From assembly GCA_001872265.1 (NCBI GenBank), contig MNWE01000035.1, positions 1 through 20,189 on the forward strand: a stretch of 20,189 bases of DNA, read 5' to 3'. The notes under the pieces are model-generated. The model was not told where the DNA came from and made no database searches. It saw only the letters and a list, made by a program, of their open reading frames with translations. The DNA is from Parcubacteria group bacterium CG1_02_39_15 (GTDB taxonomy: Bacteria > Patescibacteriota > Minisyncoccia > Minisyncoccales > Paceibacteraceae). This document shows positions 1 to 7,180 of this stretch, in pieces (position 1 is the stretch's first letter; each line of letters starts with the position of its first letter). Made by a program: the position numbers and the translations under genes.

Positions 1-40
1 TCTATCCAAAGATAGAGTTATTAAGGTACTTAAATAAAAA

Positions 41-69
41 ACGTTGTCCCTCCTTAATTTGAACAACGT
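41..69 (-). terminator. Weak hairpin, possible minus-strand terminator
   Basis: The 7-bp stem ACGTTGT (41-47) / ACAACGT (63-69) encloses a 15-nt loop. Read on the minus strand it is followed by a T-rich run (TTTTTTATTT, plus positions 31-40 region), as in an intrinsic terminator; on the plus strand no T-run follows. It lies upstream of the likely purM promoter, so it is probably not part of the purM leader. The long loop and AT-rich stem make it weak. A second small hairpin, TCTATC/GATAGA, lies at 1-16. Confidence 0.35.
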
Positions 70-79
70 GAACGACCTA

Positions 80-108
80 TTTACACTTTAACAAATTATT
101 AGTAAAAT
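80..108 (+). promoter_or_regulatory. Promoter of purM
   Basis: TTTACA (80-85) is followed after exactly 17 nt by TAAAAT (103-108), a good sigma-70-type promoter. Transcription would begin near 115, leaving a leader of about 40 nt that carries the strong Shine-Dalgarno site AAGGAGGG (138-145) before the ATG at 157. I see no purine-riboswitch aptamer in this short leader. Confidence 0.6.
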
Positions 109-156
109 CACAATAGACATTTGTAAAAACTATGTGAAAGGAGGGCCAGATAGATA

Positions 157-1182
157 ATGAACGATGCCTATAAGAAATCAGGGGTGGATATTGATGCTGC
201 TACCGAAGCTGTGGAACGAATCAAAGCTCATGTGAGGTCTACTTTTATTCCTGGAGTGGTTAGCGATATCGGGCTTTTTAGCGGATTATTTACCATTCCC
301 GAGTTAAAGGAATACAAGGAACCAGTTTTTGCCTTCAGTACTGATGGCGTAGGCACTAAAATGATGATTGCCGAGAGCATGGGAATATTTGACACGGTTG
401 GTCAATGTCTAGTTAACCATTGTGTCAATGACATTTTGACATCGGGCGCTAAACCTTTAATTTTTCTTGATTACGTAGCTTCTGCTAAATTAACGCCAGA
501 AAAACTTGAAAACATCGTTAAAGGTATAGCTGTAGCTTGCCGAGAAGTAGGCTGCGCCCTGATTGGCGGCGAAACTGCGGAAATGCCAGGCGTTTATCGG
601 AAAGACAGGCATGATTTAGTAGGAGCCATCTTTGGAATAGTAGAAAGAGAGAAAGTTATTGACGGCTCCAGAATAGCTGAAGGCGACGTGCTTTTGGGCT
701 TACCTTCCAACGGCTTGCATACCAACGGCTATTCCTTAGTCCGAAGGGCGATTAAAACTGCCAGACTGAAACTTAATCAATACATTGAGGAGTTGGACTG
801 CACGCTGGGAGAAGAATTGCTTAAAATCCATAAATGCTATTTCTCTCAAGTGTATCCAATTGTTCAACGGTTCAATCTGGGCGGAATCGCCCATATCACT
901 GGTGGCGGATTAATTGATAACATTGCCCGACTTTTGCCCGACAACTTATGCGCTAAGATTGATTGCTGCTGGCCTATTCCGCCTATCTTTAAAATGGTCC
1001 AGGAAATTGAAAATGTTTCCTGGCCAGAGATGCGGAAAGTCTTCAATCTTGGAGTAGGAAAGGTATTAATTGTTCCTTTCGAAGAAACTGGGAAAGTTCG
1101 AGAAGCGCTGGGCGAAAACCATTGGGTGATTGGAGAAATCTGCTTACGCGAAGAAGGCGAAGAAAAGGTAGTCTTTTTTTAA
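157..1182 (+). CDS. purM: Phosphoribosylformylglycinamidine cyclo-ligase (AIR synthetase, PurM)
   Basis: This enzyme catalyses the fifth step of IMP synthesis in the cytoplasm, the ATP-dependent closure of FGAM to aminoimidazole ribotide. Its 341 residues match the usual length. Family motifs are in order: STDGVGTK (61-68), HCVNDILTSGAKP (88-100), FLDY (103-106), GGETAEMPGVY (137-147), GLPSNGLHTNGYSLVR (181-196), and a C-terminal AHITGGG-type segment before NLGVGK. The ATG has a textbook AAGGAGGG site ending 11 nt upstream. One difference from the usual GIDLV segment is visible: residues 82-86 read GQCLV, with Cys where Asp is normal. GC content is clearly higher than in the Clp gene downstream. 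A strong terminator follows at once, so it is probably monocistronic. purD and a PurN-like gene lie 3 kb further on. Confidence 0.96.
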   Translation: MNDAYKKSGVDIDAATEAVERIKAHVRSTFIPGVVSDIGLFSGLFTIPELKEYKEPVFAFSTDGVGTKMMIAESMGIFDTVGQCLVNHCVNDILTSGAKPLIFLDYVASAKLTPEKLENIVKGIAVACREVGCALIGGETAEMPGVYRKDRHDLVGAIFGIVEREKVIDGSRIAEGDVLLGLPSNGLHTNGYSLVRRAIKTARLKLNQYIEELDCTLGEELLKIHKCYFSQVYPIVQRFNLGGIAHITGGGLIDNIARLLPDNLCAKIDCCWPIPPIFKMVQEIENVSWPEMRKVFNLGVGKVLIVPFEETGKVREALGENHWVIGEICLREEGEEKVVFF

Positions 1183-1184
1183 AT

Positions 1185-1211
1185 CCGTGCTGAAAGCACG
1201 GTTTTTATTTT
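1185..1211 (+). terminator. Intrinsic terminator of purM
   Basis: Perfect 6-bp stem CCGTGC (1185-1190) / GCACGG (1196-1201), loop TGAAA, then TTTTTATTTT (1202-1211). It starts 2 nt after the purM stop codon. Confidence 0.9.
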
Positions 1212-1237
1212 GCCGTGCCCTGATGGAGTGGTATAAT
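1210..1237 (+). promoter_or_regulatory. Extended -10 promoter, apparently leaderless start
   Basis: TTGCCG (1210-1215) and TATAAT (1232-1237) are 16 nt apart, and TGG precedes the -10 (extended -10). Only 6 nt separate the -10 from the ATG at 1244, so RNA should begin at or very near the start codon. The -35 overlaps the T-tract of the purM terminator. Confidence 0.6.
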
Positions 1238-1243
1238 ATATTA

Positions 1244-1624
1244 ATGCAAAGTATTTTTCTTCAATATCTTTCCTGGCAGTTTTTAGAAATGCCAGTAAAT
1301 ATTTTGAAGGCTTGGAAAAACTTTTTAAAGTTCAACTTAAATTATTTCTCTGTCCCTTTGCTCGTCCGAACTTTCTTTTCGCCCTGGCGCAGATATCAAG
1401 TGCTTCATGGTAGGGGATTTGATTTGGGAAAATATTTAGAAGCCGCTTTCTCTAATTTAATCTTCCGTCTTATTGGGGCGACCTTAAGAAGTTTTTTAAT
1501 CATTGCTGGCATTTTGGTAGAAATTTTTACGCTTTTTGCTGGAGCTGTTGTTTTTATTGGCTGGTTAGTTTTACCAGCTCTTTTAATTGCCGGCTTTATT
1601 TTCGGCGTTAAGGTTTTAATATAA
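1244..1624 (+). CDS. Small membrane protein of unknown function
   Basis: A 126-residue protein that I do not recognise. The N-terminal half has aromatic amphipathic stretches and a short basic motif (SPWRRY, about residues 46-51). The C-terminal 45 residues are almost wholly hydrophobic and should form two membrane helices separated by a short GWLVLPA turn. The frame can be extended upstream to a GTG at 1187, but that start lies inside the purM terminator and upstream of the TATAAT box. The ATG at 1244, 6 nt after the -10, is therefore the better start and implies a leaderless message. No terminator separates it from the Clp-like gene 80 nt downstream, which also begins with two membrane helices. 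Co-expression at the membrane is plausible but is an inference. Confidence 0.75.
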   Translation: MQSIFLQYLSWQFLEMPVNILKAWKNFLKFNLNYFSVPLLVRTFFSPWRRYQVLHGRGFDLGKYLEAAFSNLIFRLIGATLRSFLIIAGILVEIFTLFAGAVVFIGWLVLPALLIAGFIFGVKVLI

Positions 1625-1695
1625 GCGAAGCGAAACCCCGCCCCCTAAGCATAGGAAAATTAATACATATAGCATAGAGGGTGGGACGCTTCGCT
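1624..1695. repeat. 9-bp inverted repeat between the membrane protein gene and the Clp-like gene
   Basis: AGCGAAGCG (1624-1632) is repeated in inverse as CGCTTCGCT (1687-1695), 54 nt apart. The left arm begins inside the stop codon of the small membrane protein gene. The right arm lies just before the ATG at 1705 and would code for odd residues if translation began at the GTG at 1681. The intervening DNA holds a C-rich tract (1636-1645) and a G-rich tract (1677-1685). Confidence 0.6.
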
Positions 1696-1704
1696 GCGTT
1701 CAGT

Positions 1705-4224
1705 ATGTTTAATTTAAAAACGGCAGGGATTTATCAGGCGGTAAAATGGGGTAGATGGTTTAAATGGGCAAAATCTTTAAATAAGGTATTTTTGATTGTC
1801 TTCGTTTTGGTTTTCCTGGTCTTTCTCTATGGCTTTTTGGCTGAAGCCCTTAACAAGCCGACTCTTTCGCTTTTGCTCGGCTTATCTATAATTTTTCTTA
1901 CCTTTACGGTTGCTCTTTGGATAAAACTGCTCTTTTTCGATTCAAAGCTGTCAAAACCGAAGCTAAAAACTGAACTTAAAACCGCTATTTCTAATCCCGA
2001 AGGATTTAATTTAGCTGAGTTTTTAAGTTTTGAAGTGGCTAAAGCGGTTTGGAAAGCAAAAAATAATTCTACTCACCTTTTTTACCACCTTCTAAAAGAT
2101 AATCCCGAACTTAATTTTGTGTTCAATCGGTCTCTCTTAAGCGTAAAAGATATAAAGAAAATTCTAAAACAATTTCTGGAGAAAATTCCTAACCAAGCAG
2201 CAAAAACAGAACCCTCAATAGAATTTCAAGCGCTTATTTTAGACTCGCTAAAAATTGCGGAGAAAAAAGAACACCAAAGAGTGGAAATAGGAGATATGCT
2301 AACTGCGGTATCTAAACACGATCTAATTTTTAGGAAGATACTAATTGATGCTAATCTCAGAGTTCAGGACGTTGAAAATTTAACCTGGTGGTTAGAATCA
2401 TTGAAAAAGAGGGTTGAAGAAAATAAAAAATTCTGGGAATGGAAAAATTTAATTAAACGGGGAAGCTTAGCTAAACAATGGACAGCCGGTTTTACTCCCA
2501 CCCTTGATAAGCTTTCGATTGATTTATCCGAAACGGTAAAAAAACAGGGCTTCCCAGAAATAATTGGCCATAAAGAGGCAATTAAAGCAATGGAAAGGAT
2601 TTTAGCCAGAAAAGAAAGCAATAATGATGTTTTGATAGTGGGGGAACCGGGCTCGGGCAGGAAAAGTATGATTCAAGCTTTGGCCAAAAAATCGGTTTTG
2701 GGCGAAAGCCTGCCCGAAGTAAATTACAAAAGAATAGTTCAATTAGATTTAACGTCTTTATTAGCTCAAGTTGAAAGCTTCGAGGACGTTGGCCGTATTC
2801 TAGATGCCATCTTTAGGGAAATGATGGCAGCCGGAAACATTATTTTAGTTATTGATGAGTTTCATAACTTTGTTGGCGAAAAAACCCTGAAGCCGGGGAT
2901 GATTGATATTTCCGGAGTTTTAGTGCCTTTCTTGTCTCTTCCTCAGTTTCAAGTGGTGGCTATCACTACCTATGAAGGTCTCCACAAAAACATTGAACAA
3001 AATCCCTCACTCCTGGCTTTATTCGGAAAAGTTGAGGTTGATGAAATCTCAGAAAGAGAAACTTTAATGCTTCTGGAGGATTTATCTCTTTTGTTAGAAT
3101 ATAAATATAAAATTTTTGTTTCTTATCAAGCTATTCGCGACATTATCAACTACTGCTCAAAATATCTGCCGGCCACTCCCTTTCCCGAGAAGGCAATGGA
3201 GTTGTTAGATGATATTGCGGTTTATGTTTCTCAAGGTAAGGAAAGAGTGGTTTTGCCAAAACATGTAGCCAGAATTATTTCAGAAAAAGTGGAAATCCCA
3301 ATAGGAGAAATAGAAATTAAAGAAAGAGAAATTTTACTTAATTTAGAAAATTTAATCCATCAAAGAATTATTAATCAAGAAGAGGCGGTAGATGAAATCT
3401 CGGCGGCTTTAAGAAGGGCTCGAGCAGAAGTAACCACCAGAAAAGGCCCCATGGGCTGCTTCCTATTTTTGGGGCCGACCGGAGTAGGAAAAACTGAAAC
3501 CTCAAAAGCATTAACCGAAATCTATTTTGGCTCTGAATCAAAAATGATAAGACTGGATATGTCAGAGTTCCAGAGCGTTTCTGATATCCCTCGGCTGATT
3601 GGCTCGCCCGGCGAGGAAGGATTGCTAACCACAAAAGCCAGGGAAAACCCCTTTTCTTCAATTCTTTTGGATGAAATAGAGAAAGCCCATCCTAACGTCT
3701 TGAATCTATTTTTACAGGTTTTAGACGAGGGCCATTTAACCGACGGTCTGGGCAGAAAAGTTAATTTCAAAAACTCAATAATTGTTGCCACCTCCAATGC
3801 CGGCTATCGAATAATCCTTAAAGCTATTCGTGAAAAAGTGGAGTGGTCAGGAGTAAAAGAAAAGCTTTTAGACTATCTTTTTGAAGAAGGCATTTTCAGG
3901 CCAGAATTTATCAATAGATTTGACGCAGTAATAGTGTTCAAACCGCTAACCAAAGAAAATCTTTTAGATATAGCCGCATTGCTGCTCAAAAGTTTAAAAA
4001 AGAACTTAGAGCAAAAAGATATTGAGTTTATAATTACTGAATCTCTCAAAGAAAAAATGGTTGAGTTGGGATACGACCCCACCTTTGGGGCCAGGCAAAT
4101 GAAAAGAGTAATTCAAGATAAAATAGAAAACGTTTTGGCCTCGGGTCTTTTGTCTGGGAAAATAAAAAGAGGGGATAGGGTAGAAGTAGACTCCGAAGAA
4201 TTTAAGTTAAAGGTTAACTCTTGA
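1705..4224 (+). CDS. Membrane-anchored ClpC/ClpB-like AAA+ ATPase with degenerate first ATPase domain
   Basis: Clp/Hsp100 unfoldases thread proteins through a ring, for refolding or for a partner protease. Numbered from an alternative GTG at 1681, the 847-residue frame has two membrane helices (about 36-53 and 62-86), a Clp-N-like helical region (about 115-260), AAA domain D1 and AAA domain D2. D2 is canonical: Walker A GPTGVGKT (598-605), Walker B ILLDE (661-665), sensor-1 N706, Arg finger in FINRFD (743-748) and C-terminal GAR (803-805). D1 is not: its Walker A reads GEPGSGRKS (321-329), with Arg at the Lys position and Lys at the Thr position, and the usual Arg-finger segment is LLALFGK (444-450) with no arginine, although Walker B VIDE (390-393) remains. 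I prefer the ATG at 1705 because the preceding codons come from an inverted repeat. Neither start has a convincing ribosome site. The protease partner is unknown. Confidence 0.88.
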   Translation: MFNLKTAGIYQAVKWGRWFKWAKSLNKVFLIVFVLVFLVFLYGFLAEALNKPTLSLLLGLSIIFLTFTVALWIKLLFFDSKLSKPKLKTELKTAISNPEGFNLAEFLSFEVAKAVWKAKNNSTHLFYHLLKDNPELNFVFNRSLLSVKDIKKILKQFLEKIPNQAAKTEPSIEFQALILDSLKIAEKKEHQRVEIGDMLTAVSKHDLIFRKILIDANLRVQDVENLTWWLESLKKRVEENKKFWEWKNLIKRGSLAKQWTAGFTPTLDKLSIDLSETVKKQGFPEIIGHKEAIKAMERILARKESNNDVLIVGEPGSGRKSMIQALAKKSVLGESLPEVNYKRIVQLDLTSLLAQVESFEDVGRILDAIFREMMAAGNIILVIDEFHNFVGEKTLKPGMIDISGVLVPFLSLPQFQVVAITTYEGLHKNIEQNPSLLALFGKVEVDEISERETLMLLEDLSLLLEYKYKIFVSYQAIRDIINYCSKYLPATPFPEKAMELLDDIAVYVSQGKERVVLPKHVARIISEKVEIPIGEIEIKEREILLNLENLIHQRIINQEEAVDEISAALRRARAEVTTRKGPMGCFLFLGPTGVGKTETSKALTEIYFGSESKMIRLDMSEFQSVSDIPRLIGSPGEEGLLTTKARENPFSSILLDEIEKAHPNVLNLFLQVLDEGHLTDGLGRKVNFKNSIIVATSNAGYRIILKAIREKVEWSGVKEKLLDYLFEEGIFRPEFINRFDAVIVFKPLTKENLLDIAALLLKSLKKNLEQKDIEFIITESLKEKMVELGYDPTFGARQMKRVIQDKIENVLASGLLSGKIKRGDRVEVDSEEFKLKVNS

Positions 4225-4249
4225 CCTGTTTCCAATTCTTAGCTATTCT
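4221..4249 (+). promoter_or_regulatory. Promoter of the purD operon
   Basis: TTGACC (4221-4226) and TATTCT (4244-4249) are separated by exactly 17 nt. The -35 overlaps the stop codon of the Clp-like gene. RNA would start near 4256, giving an 80-nt leader before purD. Confidence 0.5.
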
Positions 4250-4259
4250 AAAAGCAGCG

Positions 4260-4306
4260 GAGGGTATTTTGCCCTCTATTTTGTTAGATTAGTCCTTTGG
4301 ACAATC
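4260..4306 (+). promoter_or_regulatory. purD leader with two hairpins, the first terminator-like
   Basis: The first stem GAGGG (4260-4264) / CCCTC (4272-4276) is followed by TATTTTGTT. The second is an 8-bp stem with one bulged A, GATTAGTCC (4287-4295) / GGACAATC (4299-4306), with loop TTT. With the promoter at 4221-4249 the first hairpin would sit at the very 5' end of the purD message. It could be the terminator of the Clp gene, a 5' stabilising hairpin or an attenuator; the sequence does not decide between these. Confidence 0.45.
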
Positions 4307-4336
4307 GAATACTCAGAAAGGAAGGTAAAAACAGCA

Positions 4337-5716
4337 ATGAAAGACCAAATGAAAGTCCTAGTTATTGGCAGCGGTGGCAGAGAAGATGCTTTAGTAACGC
4401 TGATTAGTCGCAGTCCGCTGGTTTCTCGGGTTTATTGCGCATCGGGAAACGACAGGATTGGCCAAAGGCCAAAGACTCATTGCCTGCCAAAATTAAAAGC
4501 AGACGACCTATGGGGCTTAAGAGGTTTTGCCAAGAGCAACAAGGTTGACCTCACCGTGGTTGGCCCCGAAGCTCCTTTGGTGGCTGGAATTGTTGATGGC
4601 TTTGAAGCAATGGGCCTGAAAATCGTTGGGCCCACCAAAGAAGCAGCCCAACTTGAAGGCAGCAAAGTGTTTGCCAAAGAGTTTATGGCAAGAAACGGCA
4701 TTCCTACGGCCGACTTCATGGTTTTTGACGACCCGGAAAGAGCTACAAAGTATGCCATAGCCAACCTGCCTTGCGTTATCAAAGCCGACGGCCTGGCTGC
4801 TGGCAAAGGTGTCATTCCTTGCAAAACAGAAGAGGAGGTCGTCACGGCCATCAAAAGAATTATGATTGACAAAGAGTTCAAAGAGAGCGGCAATAAGGTA
4901 GTGGTGGAAGAATTCCTGGTCGGTGAGGAAGCCACTTTTATGGTCTTGACTGACGGCTGGACAGCTATTCCGCTTTTGGCCACTCAAGACCACAAACCGG
5001 TCTATGACAATGACGAAGGGCCTAATACTGGGGGCATGGGAGCTTATGCTCCAGCCCCGGTTGTCACTCCAGAATTAGCAAAAGTAATTATGAAGACCAT
5101 TGTTGAGCCCACGCTGGACGGAATGCGAAAGGAAGGAAGGCCATATAGGGGAATTCTCTATGTCGGGTTGATGATTGTGCCCACTCCGGAGGGCCCAAAA
5201 CCTATGGTCCTGGAGTTCAACGTTCGCTTCGGCGATCCTGAACTTCAGCCCTTGGTTCTTTTACTCCAGAGCGATATCGTTCCTGTTCTTGTAGCAATTG
5301 CCGACGGAAAACTGGGCGAAGAAGATAAACCTTCTTCTTTACCCTTCGCTGACGCTCGGGTGACCGACGAGAAGGTCCAATGGTTTGACGGCGCCGCCAT
5401 CTGCGTGGTGATGACCTCTGGCGGTTATCCCGGTAGCTACGAACCAGGGAAAGAAATAAAAGGTCTGGATAAGGTAGCGGGTATGGAAGGCGTAGAGGTT
5501 TTTCATGCTGGCACCCGTTTAGAAAACGAGCTCTGGAAAACCAATAGCGGCCGGGTGCTGGGAGTTACCGTGCGGGGAAAAAATATCCCCACTGTTATCG
5601 ATCGGGCCTATCAGGAAGTAATCCCCCAGATAACCTGGGAGAAAGTCCATTATCGCCAAGACATTGGCAGAAAAGCTTTAACAAGACATGGAATCCAAAT
5701 AAGGATGGGGCTTTAA
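4337..5716 (+). CDS. purD: Phosphoribosylamine-glycine ligase (GAR synthetase, PurD)
   Basis: PurD joins phosphoribosylamine and glycine with ATP to give GAR, the second step of IMP synthesis. The 459-residue ATP-grasp protein shows the N-terminal dinucleotide-like loop GSGGRED (11-17), GPEAPLVAGI, the ATP-grasp segment KADGLAAGKGV, GPNTGGMGAYAPAP (from 228), the metal and ATP residues in LEFNVRFGDPE (292-302) and the C-terminal YRQDIGRKAL. Asp17 replaces the His of the usual GGREHA motif. The protein is somewhat longer than typical PurD (about 420-430), with extra sequence around the KPSSLPFADARV stretch. AAAGGAAGG (4317-4325) serves the ATG at 4337; a second ATG at 4349 is a less likely start. 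The next gene starts 1 nt after the stop, so the two are translationally linked. GC content is near 50% in sampled lines. Confidence 0.95.
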   Translation: MKDQMKVLVIGSGGREDALVTLISRSPLVSRVYCASGNDRIGQRPKTHCLPKLKADDLWGLRGFAKSNKVDLTVVGPEAPLVAGIVDGFEAMGLKIVGPTKEAAQLEGSKVFAKEFMARNGIPTADFMVFDDPERATKYAIANLPCVIKADGLAAGKGVIPCKTEEEVVTAIKRIMIDKEFKESGNKVVVEEFLVGEEATFMVLTDGWTAIPLLATQDHKPVYDNDEGPNTGGMGAYAPAPVVTPELAKVIMKTIVEPTLDGMRKEGRPYRGILYVGLMIVPTPEGPKPMVLEFNVRFGDPELQPLVLLLQSDIVPVLVAIADGKLGEEDKPSSLPFADARVTDEKVQWFDGAAICVVMTSGGYPGSYEPGKEIKGLDKVAGMEGVEVFHAGTRLENELWKTNSGRVLGVTVRGKNIPTVIDRAYQEVIPQITWEKVHYRQDIGRKALTRHGIQIRMGL

Positions 5717-5717
5717 C

Positions 5718-6419
5718 ATGCTTAGAGTGGTAAATCTTATTTCAGGCCAAGGAACAACAAACTCAGCCATACTTAAAGCAGAGAGTCCTGGTGGTAGGTT
5801 ATACGGATTGGCGGAAACGGTCGCTCTCATTTTTAGTAGCCCACTGGCTCCCGGAAGATTAAAGGCAGAAAGAAAAGGGTTTTCTAAAAGCAATATATGG
5901 GTAGTGCATCCTGATACGTGGAGATGGGGAAAAGGTCTGCTGGAGATATTGGATAAATACAGACCAGACTTTTTTCATCAGCTTGGCTGGATGCCGCTTA
6001 CTCCACTTGAAGTGGTTGAATGCTATAATGGTCTCAACCAACATTTGGGGCCTGGCGGAAAATGGATGCATGGCGTACGAAGAATTTATACCCATATGCG
6101 ATTTTGCGAACTAATAGGGGAACAACGCCCAATACCTGTTTTCTGCCAGCGAGTAGCTACAAAGTATGACGAAGGCAGCGTAATTTATCTTCAGTACGAA
6201 GACCTTTTGCCCAACGAGAGTCCGGAGGAAGCTGCAAAACGACTTATTGAAATCGAACATCGGGTCCAGATTGAAGCGCTGTATCGTTTGGCGACTAACT
6301 CTATTAAGGAACAGCCAGTTCCTCGGCTAGCCCTAAGCTCAAGAGAAGAAGAAATTCTGCTCAGAGTAAAAAAGGAAGCCCGCGATAGGTATCCACCAGA
6401 ATACTTAATAAAACCATGA
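5718..6419 (+). CDS. Formyltransferase-family protein, PurN-like (probable GAR transformylase)
   Basis: The gene starts 1 nt after purD, and PurN uses the PurD product: it transfers formyl from 10-formyltetrahydrofolate to GAR. The N-terminus RVVNLISGQGTTNSAIL resembles the PurN LISGxGSN phosphate-binding loop. The catalytic triad of E. coli PurN (Asn106, His108, Asp144) has clear counterparts: N107 and H109 in LNQHLGPGG and D151 in KYDEGSVI. The end of the fold has the usual IEHRVQIEAL helix. The usual HPSLLP segment is replaced by HLGPGGKWMHG, so this is a divergent NQHxGP-type branch, and at 233 residues it is longer than standard PurN (about 200). Operon position and intact triad favour the PurN reaction. 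Another formyl acceptor cannot be excluded. Confidence 0.8.
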   Translation: MLRVVNLISGQGTTNSAILKAESPGGRLYGLAETVALIFSSPLAPGRLKAERKGFSKSNIWVVHPDTWRWGKGLLEILDKYRPDFFHQLGWMPLTPLEVVECYNGLNQHLGPGGKWMHGVRRIYTHMRFCELIGEQRPIPVFCQRVATKYDEGSVIYLQYEDLLPNESPEEAAKRLIEIEHRVQIEALYRLATNSIKEQPVPRLALSSREEEILLRVKKEARDRYPPEYLIKP

Positions 6420-6420
6420 C

Positions 6421-6449
6421 GAGAGCAAGGTTGAAGCCTTGCTCTCTTT
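6421..6449 (+). terminator. Terminator hairpin after the purD operon
   Basis: A perfect 10-bp stem GAGAGCAAGG (6421-6430) / CCTTGCTCTC (6437-6446), loop TTGAAG, begins 2 nt after the stop codon. Only a short T-run (TTTACGTT) follows, so termination may be leaky. Confidence 0.75.
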
Positions 6450-6459
6450 ACGTTATGGT
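6431..6459 (+). promoter_or_regulatory. Putative promoter nested in the terminator
   Basis: TTGAAG (6431-6436), exactly the loop of the terminator, lies 17 nt before TATGGT (6454-6459). The -10 ends 6 nt before the ATG at 6466, the same geometry as at 1244 and 14785, so a leaderless message is likely. The -10 is weak. Confidence 0.4.
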
Positions 6460-6465
6460 AAAGAA

Positions 6466-6993
6466 ATGAACAGCAAATCGGATTGGTATGTAATAACAGG
6501 AGGGTTTTCTTCTGGTAAAAGCACTGTTCTTTCTTGTTTTGAAAAAATGGGCTATAAGACTATTCCCGACGCTGCTCGTATTTTAATTGACGAGGAAATG
6601 GCAGTAGGAAAAACCATTGAAGAGATTAGAAGAAACGAAAGAGAGTTCCAACAAAAGGTATTAGCAATAAAACTCAGGGTGGAAAATAAGTTATCCGGAA
6701 ACCAAATAATTTTCTTTGATAGGGCAATTCCCGACAGCGCAGCTTATTACCAAATTTGCGGCCTTAATCCAAAAGAGGTTCTGGATGTTTGCCAGAAAGG
6801 TCAATATGAAAAAGTTTTCTTCATGGAGCAACTTCCACTTATTAAAGACTATGCTAGGACAGAAGATTCTCAGACCGCTAAGAGATTAAACCAATTCCTG
6901 AAACAAACCTATAAGCAGCTTGGATATAAAGTTATTTTTGTTCCAGTTATGTCTATTAAGAAACGAGTGAAATTTATCCAGAGTCGGCTATAA
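6466..6993 (+). CDS. Small P-loop ATPase/kinase-like protein (AAA_28 type)
   Basis: The 175-residue protein has a clear Walker A loop, GGFSSGKST (12-20). It is followed by a segment typical of nucleotide kinase-like AAA_28/NadR-type ATPases: a helix with DAARILIDEE, an FFDRAIPDSAAYY stretch that resembles a Walker B/substrate region, and an Arg-containing lid (YARTED). Substrate and partner are not evident. The frame extends upstream to a TTG at 6439, but that start is inside the terminator stem; the ATG at 6466 is preferred. No ribosome site is visible. It stands between two terminators and is probably monocistronic. Confidence 0.75.
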   Translation: MNSKSDWYVITGGFSSGKSTVLSCFEKMGYKTIPDAARILIDEEMAVGKTIEEIRRNEREFQQKVLAIKLRVENKLSGNQIIFFDRAIPDSAAYYQICGLNPKEVLDVCQKGQYEKVFFMEQLPLIKDYARTEDSQTAKRLNQFLKQTYKQLGYKVIFVPVMSIKKRVKFIQSRL

Positions 6994-7019
6994 ACTAAGA
7001 ATTTAGTTAACTCTTTAAT

Positions 7020-7051
7020 AAAAGCGGTAAAATTTTCATTTTACCGCTTTT
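7020..7051. terminator. Strong bidirectional terminator before the dcw upstream region
   Basis: A perfect 13-bp stem AAAAGCGGTAAAA (7020-7032) / TTTTACCGCTTTT (7039-7051) with 6-nt loop TTTTCA. A-rich left and T-rich right arms let it work in both directions. It isolates the mraZ control region from the ATPase gene. Confidence 0.88.
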
Positions 7052-7063
7052 AACTTGGGCTAC

Positions 7064-7180
7064 TGTGGATAATGTGTGCATAAGTTTTGGTTTTGTTCGG
7101 GAAATCAAAGTGGTGTATTTTGGTTGACTCAACCCTATAAAGTGGGATATAAAGATAGTGTAGGGGATAATTGTGGATAA
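7064..7180. promoter_or_regulatory. Three DnaA-box matches upstream of mraZ
   Basis: TGTGGATAA at 7064-7072 and 7172-7180 is the exact reverse complement of the canonical DnaA box TTATCCACA. TGTGCATAA at 7075-7083 matches TTATNCACA. The first two are 11 bp apart, one helical turn, and all three have the same orientation. The third overlaps MraZ-type GTGG repeats, so it may serve MraZ instead. Neither dnaA nor dnaN is in the window. Confidence 0.5.

Noticed and set aside
48..145. CCCTCCTT (48-55) is an exact complement of the purM ribosome site AAGGAGGG (138-145), suggesting a switch that hides the site.
   Set aside because: The likely purM promoter (80-108) starts RNA near 115, so the complementary loop would not be in the message. 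On the minus strand the hairpin looks like a weak terminator.
1..156. Purine riboswitch before purM, and likewise in the purD leader.
   Set aside because: Neither leader shows the three-way junction or conserved loop bases of the purine aptamer.
1187..1243. GTG start at 1187 for the small membrane protein.
   Set aside because: It lies inside the purM terminator and upstream of the TATAAT box that ends 6 nt before the ATG at 1244.
4477..4993. Long open frames of 158 and 168 codons on the minus strand opposite purD.
   Set aside because: They lie fully inside a well-conserved gene, have no family motifs and are explained by the codon composition of purD.
6439..6465. TTG start at 6439 for the P-loop ATPase.
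   Set aside because: It lies in the right arm of the terminator stem; the ATG at 6466 has the -10 box at the usual leaderless distance.
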